NCBI RefSeq assembly: GCF_023051175.1 | Contig: NZ_JALKII010000001.1 | Coordinates: 124,001-188,000 of the forward strand | Reading direction: 5' to 3' | Length of the DNA: 64,000 bases | From: Alcanivorax quisquiliarum | Lineage (GTDB): Bacteria > Pseudomonadota > Gammaproteobacteria > Pseudomonadales > Alcanivoracaceae | Shown: positions 39,086 to 47,514 of the stretch, piece by piece | How the letters are laid out: every line of letters starts with the position of its first letter | Numbering within the stretch: position 1 is the first letter of the stretch | The notes under the pieces: generated by a model | Seen by the model: only the letters and a program-made list of their open reading frames with translations | What the model was told of the DNA's origin: nothing | The model's database searches: none | Made by a program: the position numbers and the translations under genes

Positions 39086-40738
39086 TTACATATTCGGGTA
39101 ATTTGGCCCGCCCGTGCCTTCAGGCGCTACCCAGTTGATATTCTGGGTCGGGTCCTTGATATCGCACGTCTTGCAATGCACACAGTTCTGCGCGTTGATC
39201 TGGAAACGCTTGGAACCGTCATCATTGGCGACCACTTCATACACGCCGGCCGGGCAGTAACGCTGCGCCGGCTCATCCCATTTCGGCAGGTTCACATCAA
39301 TCGGGATGGACGGGTCTTTCAGCTGCAAGTGGCAGGGCTGGTCTTCTTCATGGTTGGTGTTCGAGAGGAACACCGAATCCAGTTTGTTGAAGATCAGCAC
39401 GCCGTCCGGTTTCGGGTAATCGATCTTCTTGCTTTCCGATGCCAGTTTCAGCGTTGCGTGATCCGGTGTTTCATCGCGCAGGGTGAACGGCATTTTGCCG
39501 CCCAGGAAGTTCAGATCCAGCACGGCAAGGCCGGAGCCGATAAAATTGCCGAACTTGTGCTGGAACGGGCCGAAGTTACGCTGGTAATGCAGCTCTTCGT
39601 ATATCCAGCTGCTGTCGAAGGCGCTCTTGTATTCGGCCAGCTCATCGTTGGCGCGGCCGGCCTTGAGTGCTTCGGCAATCACTTCGGCAGCGATCATGCC
39701 GGATTTCATCGCCGTGTGGCTGCCCTTGATCTTGGCAAAGTTCAGCGTGCCGGCATCACAGCCGACCAGCAGGGCGCCGGGCATGGTCATCTTCGGCAAG
39801 GATTGCAGACCGCCCTTGGCAATGGCGCGGGCGCCGTAGGAAATGCGCTTGCCGCCTTCCAGATATTTTTTCACTTCCGGGTTCAGCTTCCAGCGCTGCA
39901 TTTCGTCAAAGGGGCTGACGTGCGGATTGCTGTAACCAAGATCGGTAATCAGACCCAGCGCTACCTGGTTGTCTTCCACGTGATACAGGAAGCCACCGCC
40001 GTGGGAGCCGGATTCGCTCAGCGGCCAGCCGGCGCTGTGCATCACCAGGCCTTCCTTGTGCTTGGCCGGATCGATCTGCCACAGCTCCTTGATGCCGATG
40101 CCGTAATGCTGCGGATCAGCGCCTTCGCGCAAGTTGAACTTGTCCATCAGCTGCTTGCCCAGGTGGCCGCGGCAGCCTTCGGAGAAGATGGTGTACTTGG
40201 CGCGCAGCTCCATGCCGGGGGCATAGCCGGGCTTTTTCTCGCCGTTATGGCCGATGCCGAAATCGCCGGTGGCGATACCGCAGACCGCGCCGTTCTCGTC
40301 ATACAGCACTTCGGTGGCGGCAAAACCGGGGAATACTTCGATGCCGAGCTGCTCCGCCTGTTCGGCAAGCCAGCGGCAGACATTGCCCAGCGAGACAATA
40401 TAGTTGCCTTCGTTGTGCATGGTCTTGGGTACAAACAGACCGGGCACCTTGATGGCTTTTTCGGCGCTGGTCATGAAATAGATTTCGTCGCCGGTCACGG
40501 GCACATTCAGCGGCGCGCCACGGTCTTTCCAGTCCGGGAACAGCTCGTTCAGTGCCCGTGGCTCAAGCACTGCGCCGGAGAGGATATGTGCGCCGACTTC
40601 AGAGCCTTTCTCGACCACAACGACGCTGATTTCCTGGCCGGTTTCCTGTGCTATCTGGCCCAGGCGGCAAGCGGTTGCCAGCCCGGAGGGACCTGCGCCG
40701 ACGATGACAACGTCGACTTCCATAGCTTCGCGTTCCAC
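39086..40738 (-). CDS. Electron transfer flavoprotein-ubiquinone oxidoreductase
   Basis: A 550-residue membrane-associated FAD and 4Fe-4S enzyme that passes electrons from reduced ETF to ubiquinone. FAD-binding VVIVGAGPSGLATACRL at the N-terminus, YTIFSEGCRGHLGKQL, and VGCDAGTLNFAKIKGSHTAM. The iron-sulfur ligands are RYCPAGVYE and CVHCKTCDIKDP near the C-terminus, ending GGPNYPNM. It is divergent from etfBA, its electron donor. Acyl-CoA dehydrogenases such as LiuA in this window feed the chain. Confidence 0.97.
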   Translation of the reverse strand: MEREAMEVDVVIVGAGPSGLATACRLGQIAQETGQEISVVVVEKGSEVGAHILSGAVLEPRALNELFPDWKDRGAPLNVPVTGDEIYFMTSAEKAIKVPGLFVPKTMHNEGNYIVSLGNVCRWLAEQAEQLGIEVFPGFAATEVLYDENGAVCGIATGDFGIGHNGEKKPGYAPGMELRAKYTIFSEGCRGHLGKQLMDKFNLREGADPQHYGIGIKELWQIDPAKHKEGLVMHSAGWPLSESGSHGGGFLYHVEDNQVALGLITDLGYSNPHVSPFDEMQRWKLNPEVKKYLEGGKRISYGARAIAKGGLQSLPKMTMPGALLVGCDAGTLNFAKIKGSHTAMKSGMIAAEVIAEALKAGRANDELAEYKSAFDSSWIYEELHYQRNFGPFQHKFGNFIGSGLAVLDLNFLGGKMPFTLRDETPDHATLKLASESKKIDYPKPDGVLIFNKLDSVFLSNTNHEEDQPCHLQLKDPSIPIDVNLPKWDEPAQRYCPAGVYEVVANDDGSKRFQINAQNCVHCKTCDIKDPTQNINWVAPEGTGGPNYPNM

Positions 40739-41161
40739 AGCCTGTCTCCTCTGTTACAAGGGGTTTTAAGCGAGCCTGTGCCCGTCGGGGCGGGCTATTC
40801 GGGGTGGCGCGCAGTATATAGAGCAGTGCCAGCCCCGGCTATACCGTGGCGCCGGCAGGCAAGGTGCTGGCTGCCGGTGGCTCACCGGTCATTCAAACGC
40901 CTGTTTTAATTATCGGCGTTGAACTGATTGATTTACAAGGAATTAGCCAGTTTATTTGTGACCGACGCGTCGCGACCTGCCGCTCATCGAAGCCGCTATT
41001 TGCTGTAAAATCAAAAGCTTCGGGGCTCCACAGCAAGCGCAGAACTATTGACGTGCCCCGGCTCTGAGGTCAACATACCGCACTCACTCGCGGGGGTGGC
41101 CGCAGCCGGCGCTGGCGCGCCTCCTTTCCTGTCATCACTAACGGAAAATTCCGAGGATCCT
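40739..41161. promoter_or_regulatory. Divergent control region between ETF-QO and etfB
   Basis: A 423-base noncoding gap that must hold promoters for both directions. On the plus strand TTGATT (40928-40933) and TTTATT (40951-40956), 17 bases apart, are a weak candidate in a locally A/T-rich stretch. TGTAAAAT near 41004 is another possible -10. I see no clear palindrome or riboswitch. Confidence 0.4.
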
Positions 41162-41911
41162 ATGAAGGTTCTTGTACCGATCAAGCGGGTCGTGGATTAC
41201 AACGTGAAGGTTCGCGTCAAAGCGGATCAGTCCGATGTGGATCTCGCCAACGTCAAAATGGCCATGAATCCGTTCTGCGAAATCGCAGTGGAAGAAGCAG
41301 TTCGCCTGAAGGAAAAAGGCGTGGCGACCGAGATCGTGGTTGTCACCGTGGGCACCAAGGCCGCCCAGGAGCAGCTGCGTACGGCCATGGCGCTGGGCGC
41401 CGACCGTGCCATCCTGGTCGAGACCGACGAAGCCGCGCAGCCGCTGGGCATCGCCAAGGCGCTGAAAGCCCTGGTGGACAAAGAGCAGCCGCAGCTGGTG
41501 ATCCTCGGCAAGCAGGCTATTGATGGCGACAACAACCAGACCGGCCAGATGCTGGCGGCGCTGGCCGGCATGCCACAAGGCACCTTTGCTTCGGAAGTGA
41601 ACGTGGCTGAAGGCAAGGTGAAAGTGACTCGTGAAATCGACGGTGGGCTGCAGACGGTCGAGCTGAACCTGCCGGCGGTAGTCACCACCGACCTGCGCCT
41701 CAACGAGCCGCGCTACGCCTCCCTGCCGAACATCATGAAGGCGAAGAAAAAGCCGCTGGATACCGTGTCCCCGGCGGACCTGGGCGTTGACCTGACACCC
41801 GGCATCAAGACCCTGAAAGTCGAGCCGCCGGCCGAGCGCCAGGCCGGTATCAAGGTGGCTTCCGTCGAGGAGCTGGTGGACAAACTGAAAAACGAAGCGA
41901 AGGTGATCTGA
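41162..41911 (+). CDS. etfB: Electron transfer flavoprotein subunit beta
   Basis: A 249-residue subunit that binds AMP and docks acyl-CoA dehydrogenases. [20 protein letters not shown] begins it; [30 protein letters not shown] and [21 protein letters not shown] are family signatures. GAGG precedes the ATG at 41162. The stop overlaps the etfA start by one base, so expression is coupled. Confidence 0.97.
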   Translation: MKVLVPIKRVVDYNVKVRVKADQSDVDLANVKMAMNPFCEIAVEEAVRLKEKGVATEIVVVTVGTKAAQEQLRTAMALGADRAILVETDEAAQPLGIAKALKALVDKEQPQLVILGKQAIDGDNNQTGQMLAALAGMPQGTFASEVNVAEGKVKVTREIDGGLQTVELNLPAVVTTDLRLNEPRYASLPNIMKAKKKPLDTVSPADLGVDLTPGIKTLKVEPPAERQAGIKVASVEELVDKLKNEAKVI

Positions 41912-42840
41912 TGAGTATCCTGGTCTACGCCGAACACGATAACGCCACGCTGAAAGGGGTCACCCTCAACGTCATCGCCGCAGCGCAAGCCATCGGTGGC
42001 GACATCACCGTGTTGGTGGCTGGTGAAGGCTGCGCCGCTGTAGCTGACGAAGCTGCCAAAGTAGCCGGCGTCAGCAAGGTGCTGCTGGCGGACAACGCCG
42101 CTTACACCCACCAGCTGGCCGAGAACGTTGCTGCGCTGGTAGCCGAAGTGGGCAAGGATTACACGCACATTCTGGCAGCCGCGACCACCAGCGGTAAAAA
42201 CTTCGCACCGCGTGCCGCGGCGCTGCTGGATGTGGGTATGATCTCCGAGATTTCCTCGGTGGAGTCGGCCGACACGTTCAAGCGTCCGATCTACGCCGGT
42301 AACGCCATTGCCACCGTGCAAAGCAGTGATGCCATCAAGGTTATCACTGTGCGCGGCACCTCCTTTGATGCCGTTGCGGCTGAAGGCGGCAGTGCCGGTG
42401 TTGAAACACTGGGCAGCGCCACGGACGCGGGCATTTCCAGCTTCGTTGGCGAAGAGTTGGCGAAATCCGACCGCCCGGATCTGACTGCTGCCAAGGTAGT
42501 GATTTCCGGCGGCCGTGGCATGCAGAACGGCGACAACTTCGAGATGTTGTACACGCTTGCCGACAAGCTCGGTGCTGCGGTGGGTGCCTCCCGTGCGGCG
42601 GTGGATGCCGGCTTCGTGCCCAACGACATGCAGGTCGGCCAGACCGGCAAGATCGTGGCGCCGGAGCTGTACATTGCCATCGGGATTTCCGGTGCCATCC
42701 AGCATCTGGCCGGCATGAAGGATTCCAAGGTCATCGTGGCCATCAACAAGGACGAAGAAGCGCCCATTTTCCAGGTGGCGGACTACGGCCTGGTGGCAGA
42801 CCTGTTCGACGCCGTGCCGGCGCTGCAAAGCCAGCTATAA
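41911..42840 (+). CDS. etfA: Electron transfer flavoprotein subunit alpha
   Basis: A 309-residue subunit that carries the FAD of [47 protein letters not shown] and [20 protein letters not shown] form the FAD domain. It takes electrons from acyl-CoA dehydrogenases and hands them to ETF-QO. A terminator follows 20 bases after the stop. Confidence 0.97.
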   Translation: MSILVYAEHDNATLKGVTLNVIAAAQAIGGDITVLVAGEGCAAVADEAAKVAGVSKVLLADNAAYTHQLAENVAALVAEVGKDYTHILAAATTSGKNFAPRAAALLDVGMISEISSVESADTFKRPIYAGNAIATVQSSDAIKVITVRGTSFDAVAAEGGSAGVETLGSATDAGISSFVGEELAKSDRPDLTAAKVVISGGRGMQNGDNFEMLYTLADKLGAAVGASRAAVDAGFVPNDMQVGQTGKIVAPELYIAIGISGAIQHLAGMKDSKVIVAINKDEEAPIFQVADYGLVADLFDAVPALQSQL

Positions 42841-42861
42841 GTTTTTCGGCATACACGAAAA

Positions 42862-42894
42862 AGCCTGACCCCGTACAGGGCGTCGGGCTTTTTT
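42862..42894 (+). terminator. Terminator after etfA
   Basis: AGCCTGAC pairs with GTCGGGCT (one G-T pair) around an inner CCC/GGG stem with a GTACA loop; A run before and six T after. Confidence 0.88.
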
Positions 42895-43036
42895 GTGCCT
42901 GTCATCATCTTGCGCCTGCCGCCTTCGTCCTGCGACAGGCGCTCACGTGAAGCCGACAGAATGAGCGACAGTGTTCTCTATTCACTGGCCGCGGCTGTTA
43001 TGCTTGCAACCCTTTCCCGGCCACGGAGGCCCACCC

Positions 43037-43492
43037 ATGTTTGCTGAATTGTTCACCGACTCCGCCTTGTGGCTGCTCCTCGGCTTCCTGCTGATTATTT
43101 CAGAGCTGTTCGTCACCGGGCTGGTGGCGGTGTTTTTCGGCATTGGCGCCGTGGTGGTGGGTTTGCTGGCGTTATTCGGGCTGGTCACCAGCCTCACCAC
43201 GCAGCTTTGGCTATTCGGCATCATCAGTCTGTTGTCGCTGTTTGCGGCGCGGCGTCGTTTCCAACGCTGGTTGCGGGGCAGCGTAGGCGATGCGGCCTCG
43301 GGGCAGATGTCGAGCGGCGAGCGCGGCAACCGCGTCACCGTGCTGGCCGATTTTGTCGACGGTGCCGGCCCGGTGCAGCTGCGTGGCACCAAATGGGACG
43401 CTGAATCCACCGAGCCATTGAAAGCAGGCGACAGCGCCTGGGTTCAGGGCAACCGCGGTATTGTCCTCATTGTCAGTACAACCCGGCCGTAA
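43037..43492 (+). CDS. NfeD-like membrane protein
   Basis: A 151-residue inner-membrane protein. Hydrophobic segments cover about residues 9-70 (LWLLLGFLLIISELFVTGLVA, FFGIGAVVVGLLALFGLV, LWLFGIISLLSLF). A soluble OB-fold domain follows (about 95-150, GNRVTVLADFVDGAGPVQLRG, LKAGDSAWVQGNRGIVLIV). NfeD proteins partner with SPFH proteins, and such a gene follows here after 38 bases. GGAGG precedes the ATG. Confidence 0.9.
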   Translation: MFAELFTDSALWLLLGFLLIISELFVTGLVAVFFGIGAVVVGLLALFGLVTSLTTQLWLFGIISLLSLFAARRRFQRWLRGSVGDAASGQMSSGERGNRVTVLADFVDGAGPVQLRGTKWDAESTEPLKAGDSAWVQGNRGIVLIVSTTRP

Positions 43493-43530
43493 CGGCCGCA
43501 GCGCAGATTTTCACACAAGGAGCAGGGCAC

Positions 43531-44451
43531 ATGTCGATAGCGACGATACTCGCCGGTCTGGCGGTAATCTTTATTGTAGTGGCGGTGATCAAGACGGCGC
43601 GTATTGTGCCCCAGCGTTCGGCCTTCGTGGTGGAGCGCCTGGGCAAGTATGCCAAGACACTGGACGCAGGCTTTCACTTGCTGATCCCGTTTGTGGACCG
43701 GGTGGCTTACCGGCACACCTTGAAAGAAGAAGTGATCGATGTGCCGCAGCAGTCCTGTGTCACCAAGGACAATATCCAGGTGGTGGTGAACGGGGTGATC
43801 TATCTGCAAGTGATTGATCCCAAGCGCGCCAGCTATGGCATCTCGGAGTACCGCTACGCGGCGATGCAGCTTGCGCAAACGACGCTGCGTTCAGTGGTCG
43901 GCAAGATCGATCTGGACAAGACCTTCGAAGAGCGAGAGAGCATCAACGAGCAGGTGGTGCGGGCGCTGGACGAAGCCGCCCAGCCCTGGGGCGTCAAGGT
44001 GCTGCGCTACGAAATTGCCGATATCGACCTGCCGGCCACCATTCTCGATGCGTTGGAAAAGCAGATGCGTGCGGAGCGGGAGCGCCGTGCAGTCGTTGCC
44101 CAGTCGGAAGGGGAGCGGCAATCCAAGATCAACGTCTCGGAGGGGCTCAAGCAGGAGATGATCAACGTCTCCGAGGCAGAGAAACTGCGGCAGATCAACG
44201 AGGCGGAAGGTAAGGCGCGCGAGATCGAACTGATCGCCGAGGCCACCGCACGCGGTCTTGAGCGGGTGGCGGCAGCCATTGATGCCCCCGGCGGCAAGGA
44301 CGCGGTGGGGCTGCGTGTTGCCGAGCAGTATGTGCAGGAATTCGGCAATCTGGCGAAGACCAACAACACCATGATCCTGCCCGCCGAGTTGAGCAATATC
44401 GGCGCAGCGGTGGCAGCAATCACGAAAACGCTGGAAACAGCCCGTAGCTGA
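43531..44451 (+). CDS. qmcA: SPFH/band-7 paraslipin (QmcA-like)
   Basis: A 306-residue membrane-anchored SPFH protein, the same length as E. coli QmcA and, like it, beside an NfeD gene. One N-terminal segment (ATILAGLAVIFIVVAVI), then the SPFH domain: VPQRSAFVVERLGKY, YGISEYRYAAMQLAQTTLRSVVGK, INEQVVRALDEAAQPWGVKVLRYEI. A coiled coil (about 180-250) follows. It probably forms large ring-shaped membrane assemblies that influence membrane protein quality control. Confidence 0.9.
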   Translation: MSIATILAGLAVIFIVVAVIKTARIVPQRSAFVVERLGKYAKTLDAGFHLLIPFVDRVAYRHTLKEEVIDVPQQSCVTKDNIQVVVNGVIYLQVIDPKRASYGISEYRYAAMQLAQTTLRSVVGKIDLDKTFEERESINEQVVRALDEAAQPWGVKVLRYEIADIDLPATILDALEKQMRAERERRAVVAQSEGERQSKINVSEGLKQEMINVSEAEKLRQINEAEGKAREIELIAEATARGLERVAAAIDAPGGKDAVGLRVAEQYVQEFGNLAKTNNTMILPAELSNIGAAVAAITKTLETARS

Positions 44452-44464
44452 CCAGGAGAAAAAT

Positions 44465-44498
44465 GACAATGCCCGGCACGTCCGGGCATTGTCGTTTT
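44465..44498 (+). terminator. Terminator after the SPFH gene
   Basis: A perfect 12-base stem (GACAATGCCCGG and its complement) with a CACGT loop and TTTT after it, 14 bases beyond the stop codon. Confidence 0.9.
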
Positions 44499-44645
44499 CG
44501 GGCAGTCTGCCCCGGTAAACATCTTGTATCGTTTTCACGCCCTGGTTTAATGTTGAGCAGTTCCACCATCGCGCCTGGAGCTACCAGCATGCTTTGGCCC
44601 TTGCCGAAGGCTGCGGTTGTCTCCCCCTGAATCGGCGAGGCCAGC

Positions 44646-45293
44646 ATGACCAGAACAACAAACACATCTTCCTCTGCCGGCGCTGCGGCGCAGGCGGCGG
44701 CTCCCATTGTTTCTCTTGGCAGGCGGCGTTTCCTGCGCCACGCCTTACTTGGCAGCGCTGCCGTTCTGGCAGTGGCCGGCGGCGGTTTTGCCTGGCTCAG
44801 GCGCTCGCCCGTGGATCAGCTGCCAGTGCCGGAAACGATCCGGCATCTCTCCGATGCGGAATATCATTTGCTGCACCGTGCCGCACAGGTGCTGCTGCCC
44901 GTTGCCGGCTCGGCACTGGTGCCGCTCTCACAAGTGCCGGTGGTGGCCAATATTGATCATATGGTCGGTTTGCTGCCGGCGCATATTCGCAAGCAAGTGG
45001 GCATGGGCCTGACACTGTTTGATAACGCTGCCGTGATCGCGGGCTGGCACGGCCGGCGTTTTGTCGATCTGGATGATGCCGCAGCGGTGGATTATTTTGA
45101 CCGCTGGGCGAGCGGCAACAGCATTCAGCGTGCGCTCTCGACATTGGTCAAGCGCTTTGTCTATATCGCCTACTGGCGCGATCCGGTGACCTGGGAAGCG
45201 GTCGAGTTCGATGGGCCGGTATCGGAAAGATGGGGCCTGGCTTATCTGGGCAATGCGCCGCTGCCTCAGGAGCAGGGGGAGGAGAGGGCATGA
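44646..45293 (+). CDS. Tat-exported small subunit of GMC module 1
   Basis: A 215-residue protein with a twin-arginine signal (GRRRFLRHALLGSAAVLAVAGGG, about 25-47). The mature part shares a layout with the protein at 46906: LSDAEYHLLHRAAQVLLPV, NIDHMVGLLP, VYIAYWRDPVTWEAVEFDGPV and LGNAPLPQ. It resembles gluconate 2-dehydrogenase subunit 3-type proteins. Its stop overlaps the start of the GMC oxidoreductase, which has no export signal, so the pair probably folds together and exports by hitch-hiking through Tat. No Cys follows the signal, so it may be released or anchored by the hydrophobic segment. Confidence 0.8.
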   Translation: MTRTTNTSSSAGAAAQAAAPIVSLGRRRFLRHALLGSAAVLAVAGGGFAWLRRSPVDQLPVPETIRHLSDAEYHLLHRAAQVLLPVAGSALVPLSQVPVVANIDHMVGLLPAHIRKQVGMGLTLFDNAAVIAGWHGRRFVDLDDAAAVDYFDRWASGNSIQRALSTLVKRFVYIAYWRDPVTWEAVEFDGPVSERWGLAYLGNAPLPQEQGEERA

Positions 45294-46849
45294 CCATCCA
45301 GATCAATCAAGGCTTGCCCGTGGTGCAAGCCAGTGATGTTCGGCAGGCAGCGCCCGGCGGGCAGCTGTCGCTGCGTGCTGATGTGGTAGTGGTAGGCTCC
45401 GGGGCCGGTGGTGCCGTGGCTGCGTACGAGCTGGCCCGCCAAGGGCTGGATGTCATCGTGCTGGAAGCCGGGCCTTATATTCCCTCCACGGCCTTTACCG
45501 AAGATTTTGCCGACAGCCTCGAAACGCTCTACGAGGAACATGGCAGCCAGACCAACAAGGACGGTGATCTCCTGATCCTGCAGGGCCGCTGTGTTGGCGG
45601 CTCGACGGTAGTGAATGGTTGTGTGGCATTCCGGACACCAGATTTCATTCTCGATGAGTGGCGCCGTGATTTCGGCTTGAACGACATGACGCCGGACGTG
45701 CTCACGCCTTATTTCGAGCGCGTGGAAAAGCACCTCTCCATCAGCACCAATGGCCCACATGAAATCGCCCGCCATAGCCAGGTGATCAAGGCTGGAGCGG
45801 AGAAGCTGGGCTGGTCGGCCAAGCCGTTTCAGCGCAACGTGAAGCAATGCGCGCTCACCGGGCATTGCTTGTCCGGCTGCAAGACCGACCGCAAACAGTC
45901 GATGTTGGTGACTTACCTGCCCTGGGCGGCCGCACACGGTGCCCGGATTCACAGCGATACACGCGTCACGCGGCTGCTCAGCAAGAATGCCCGCGTCACC
46001 GGCATCGAGGGTGAGGTGGTAGATCGCCATGGCGAAAAAGTGGCTGACATCCGGGTGGAGGCGCCACGGGTGGTGCTGGCCGCAGGAGCGGTGCAGACGC
46101 CGGTGCTGTTGCAGCGCAGCGAGCTGGGCAACGATCAGGTGGGCCGAAATTTTGCCTGCCACCCGTCCTTTTATGTGGGCGCCCGTTACCCGCAGCCGAT
46201 TCACCCCTGGCGCGGCGCCTTGCTGGGCATGTACGTGGATCAGTTCATGCGCCCGGAAGATGGCGGTTTTGTGCTTGAAGTGGGTGGGCTCGGTGTGGCC
46301 GAGATGTGCATGATCAGCGAGCCGGGCACCGGCCAGCCGTACGTGGAATTCATGGAAAATGCCCGCTACAACGCCGGCATCGTGACGTTGATCCACGATC
46401 ACAACGTGGGCGAGGTGCGCTGGCGCGGGGATCACAAGACCATCGATTACCGGCTCAGCAAAAAAGATTTTCCGGCCATGATGCTGTCTTTGAAGGCGGC
46501 CATCCGGTTGCATCTGGCGTCCGGTGCGGAGGAGGTTTTCCTGCCCACCACCGAACGCCTGGCGGTGCGCGATGCGGCGGAGATCGATGCAGCAGTGGGC
46601 CGCATAGCCAACCAGCCGCACGCGCTGCGGATGGTGTCCTACCATCCGCAAGGCAGTTGCCGGATGGGCGCGGACCCGGCCAATAGCGCCGTGGATGCCA
46701 GTGGCCGCTTGCACGGCACCGAAGACGTATATGTGGCCGATGCCAGTCTGCTCCCCACCTCGCTGATCGTGAATCCACAAGTGACCGTTTATGCTCTGGC
46801 GAACTATGTCGCCGACCGGATGCTGGAAAATCCGCGCAACAGGCCCTAG
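45290..46849 (+). CDS. GMC family oxidoreductase, module 1
   Basis: A 519-residue FAD-dependent GMC oxidoreductase resembling long-chain alcohol oxidases. FAD motif VVVVGSGAGGAVAAYELARQG; GGSTVVNGCVAFRTP; a Cys-rich block QCALTGHCLSGCKTDRKQS; VVLAAGAVQTPVLLQRSEL. Near the C-terminus SYHPQGSCRMG gives the catalytic His, and NPQVTVYALANYVAD puts Asn at the second position (a His-Asn pair). The likely reaction is oxidation of a primary alcohol or sterol-like substrate in the periplasm; the acceptor is not known. Its ATG overlaps the small-subunit stop. Confidence 0.88.
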   Translation: MTIQINQGLPVVQASDVRQAAPGGQLSLRADVVVVGSGAGGAVAAYELARQGLDVIVLEAGPYIPSTAFTEDFADSLETLYEEHGSQTNKDGDLLILQGRCVGGSTVVNGCVAFRTPDFILDEWRRDFGLNDMTPDVLTPYFERVEKHLSISTNGPHEIARHSQVIKAGAEKLGWSAKPFQRNVKQCALTGHCLSGCKTDRKQSMLVTYLPWAAAHGARIHSDTRVTRLLSKNARVTGIEGEVVDRHGEKVADIRVEAPRVVLAAGAVQTPVLLQRSELGNDQVGRNFACHPSFYVGARYPQPIHPWRGALLGMYVDQFMRPEDGGFVLEVGGLGVAEMCMISEPGTGQPYVEFMENARYNAGIVTLIHDHNVGEVRWRGDHKTIDYRLSKKDFPAMMLSLKAAIRLHLASGAEEVFLPTTERLAVRDAAEIDAAVGRIANQPHALRMVSYHPQGSCRMGADPANSAVDASGRLHGTEDVYVADASLLPTSLIVNPQVTVYALANYVADRMLENPRNRP

Positions 46850-46905
46850 ACTCCAGAGTACAAAAAAAGCCAGGCCCGCAGAGGCCACCTGTGGAGACAG
46901 GTCAG

Positions 46906-47502
46906 ATGCATAATAATAACCCCGGCCCTGATGAGCCGGGCTGGATGTCGGGCCTTGCGCCTTTGTCACGCCGGGGATTCCTACGTACTGCCTTGTTGGG
47001 TGCCGCAGCACTCAGCACGGGGTGTGCCAGCCTGATGCGACGAGGCCAGGTTGCGCCGCCTCGTTACCAGCACCTTTCCGAAGATGATGCGCTGGTGTTA
47101 CAGCAGCTTGTTCGCGTACTGCTGCCCACCGCCGAGCACGGACTGCCCTCAAGTTACTCCGATGTGCCGACCTTGCAGAATATCGACGGTATGGTCGGGC
47201 AAATGTCTGACCAGACTCGCGAGCTGCTCGGGCTGGGACTGTGGCTGTTCGAACGCCGCCCGATGGCCAGTTTCCAGTTCAGCCGTTTCAGCCGCCTTGA
47301 TGAGCCACAAGCGCTGCGTTATGTGCAGGCGATGCAAACTGGCAACTTCGTCGAACGCGGCCTGATGAGCACGCTCAAGACGCTGGTGTGCGTGAACTAC
47401 TGGCGCGATGCACGCACCTGGCCGGCGCTTGATTATCACGGCCCGGTCACGGAGCTGTGGGGCGTGCGCCGGTTGGGCAACGCTCCTTTGCCGCAAGCCT
47501 GA
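46906..47502 (+). CDS. Tat-exported small subunit of GMC module 2, possible lipoprotein
   Basis: A 198-residue paralogue of the protein at 44646. The Tat motif is consensus (SRRGFLRTALLGAAAL), and it ends at STGC, so a Cys could be lipidated after export although the residue at -3 is not ideal. The mature part repeats the family blocks: LQNIDGMVGQMSD, CVNYWRDARTWPALDYHGPV and LGNAPLPQ. GGAG upstream supports the ATG at 46906 over GTG at 46891. The GMC gene follows after 12 bases. Confidence 0.8.
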   Translation: MHNNNPGPDEPGWMSGLAPLSRRGFLRTALLGAAALSTGCASLMRRGQVAPPRYQHLSEDDALVLQQLVRVLLPTAEHGLPSSYSDVPTLQNIDGMVGQMSDQTRELLGLGLWLFERRPMASFQFSRFSRLDEPQALRYVQAMQTGNFVERGLMSTLKTLVCVNYWRDARTWPALDYHGPVTELWGVRRLGNAPLPQA

Positions 47503-47514
47503 AGGGAAAAAATC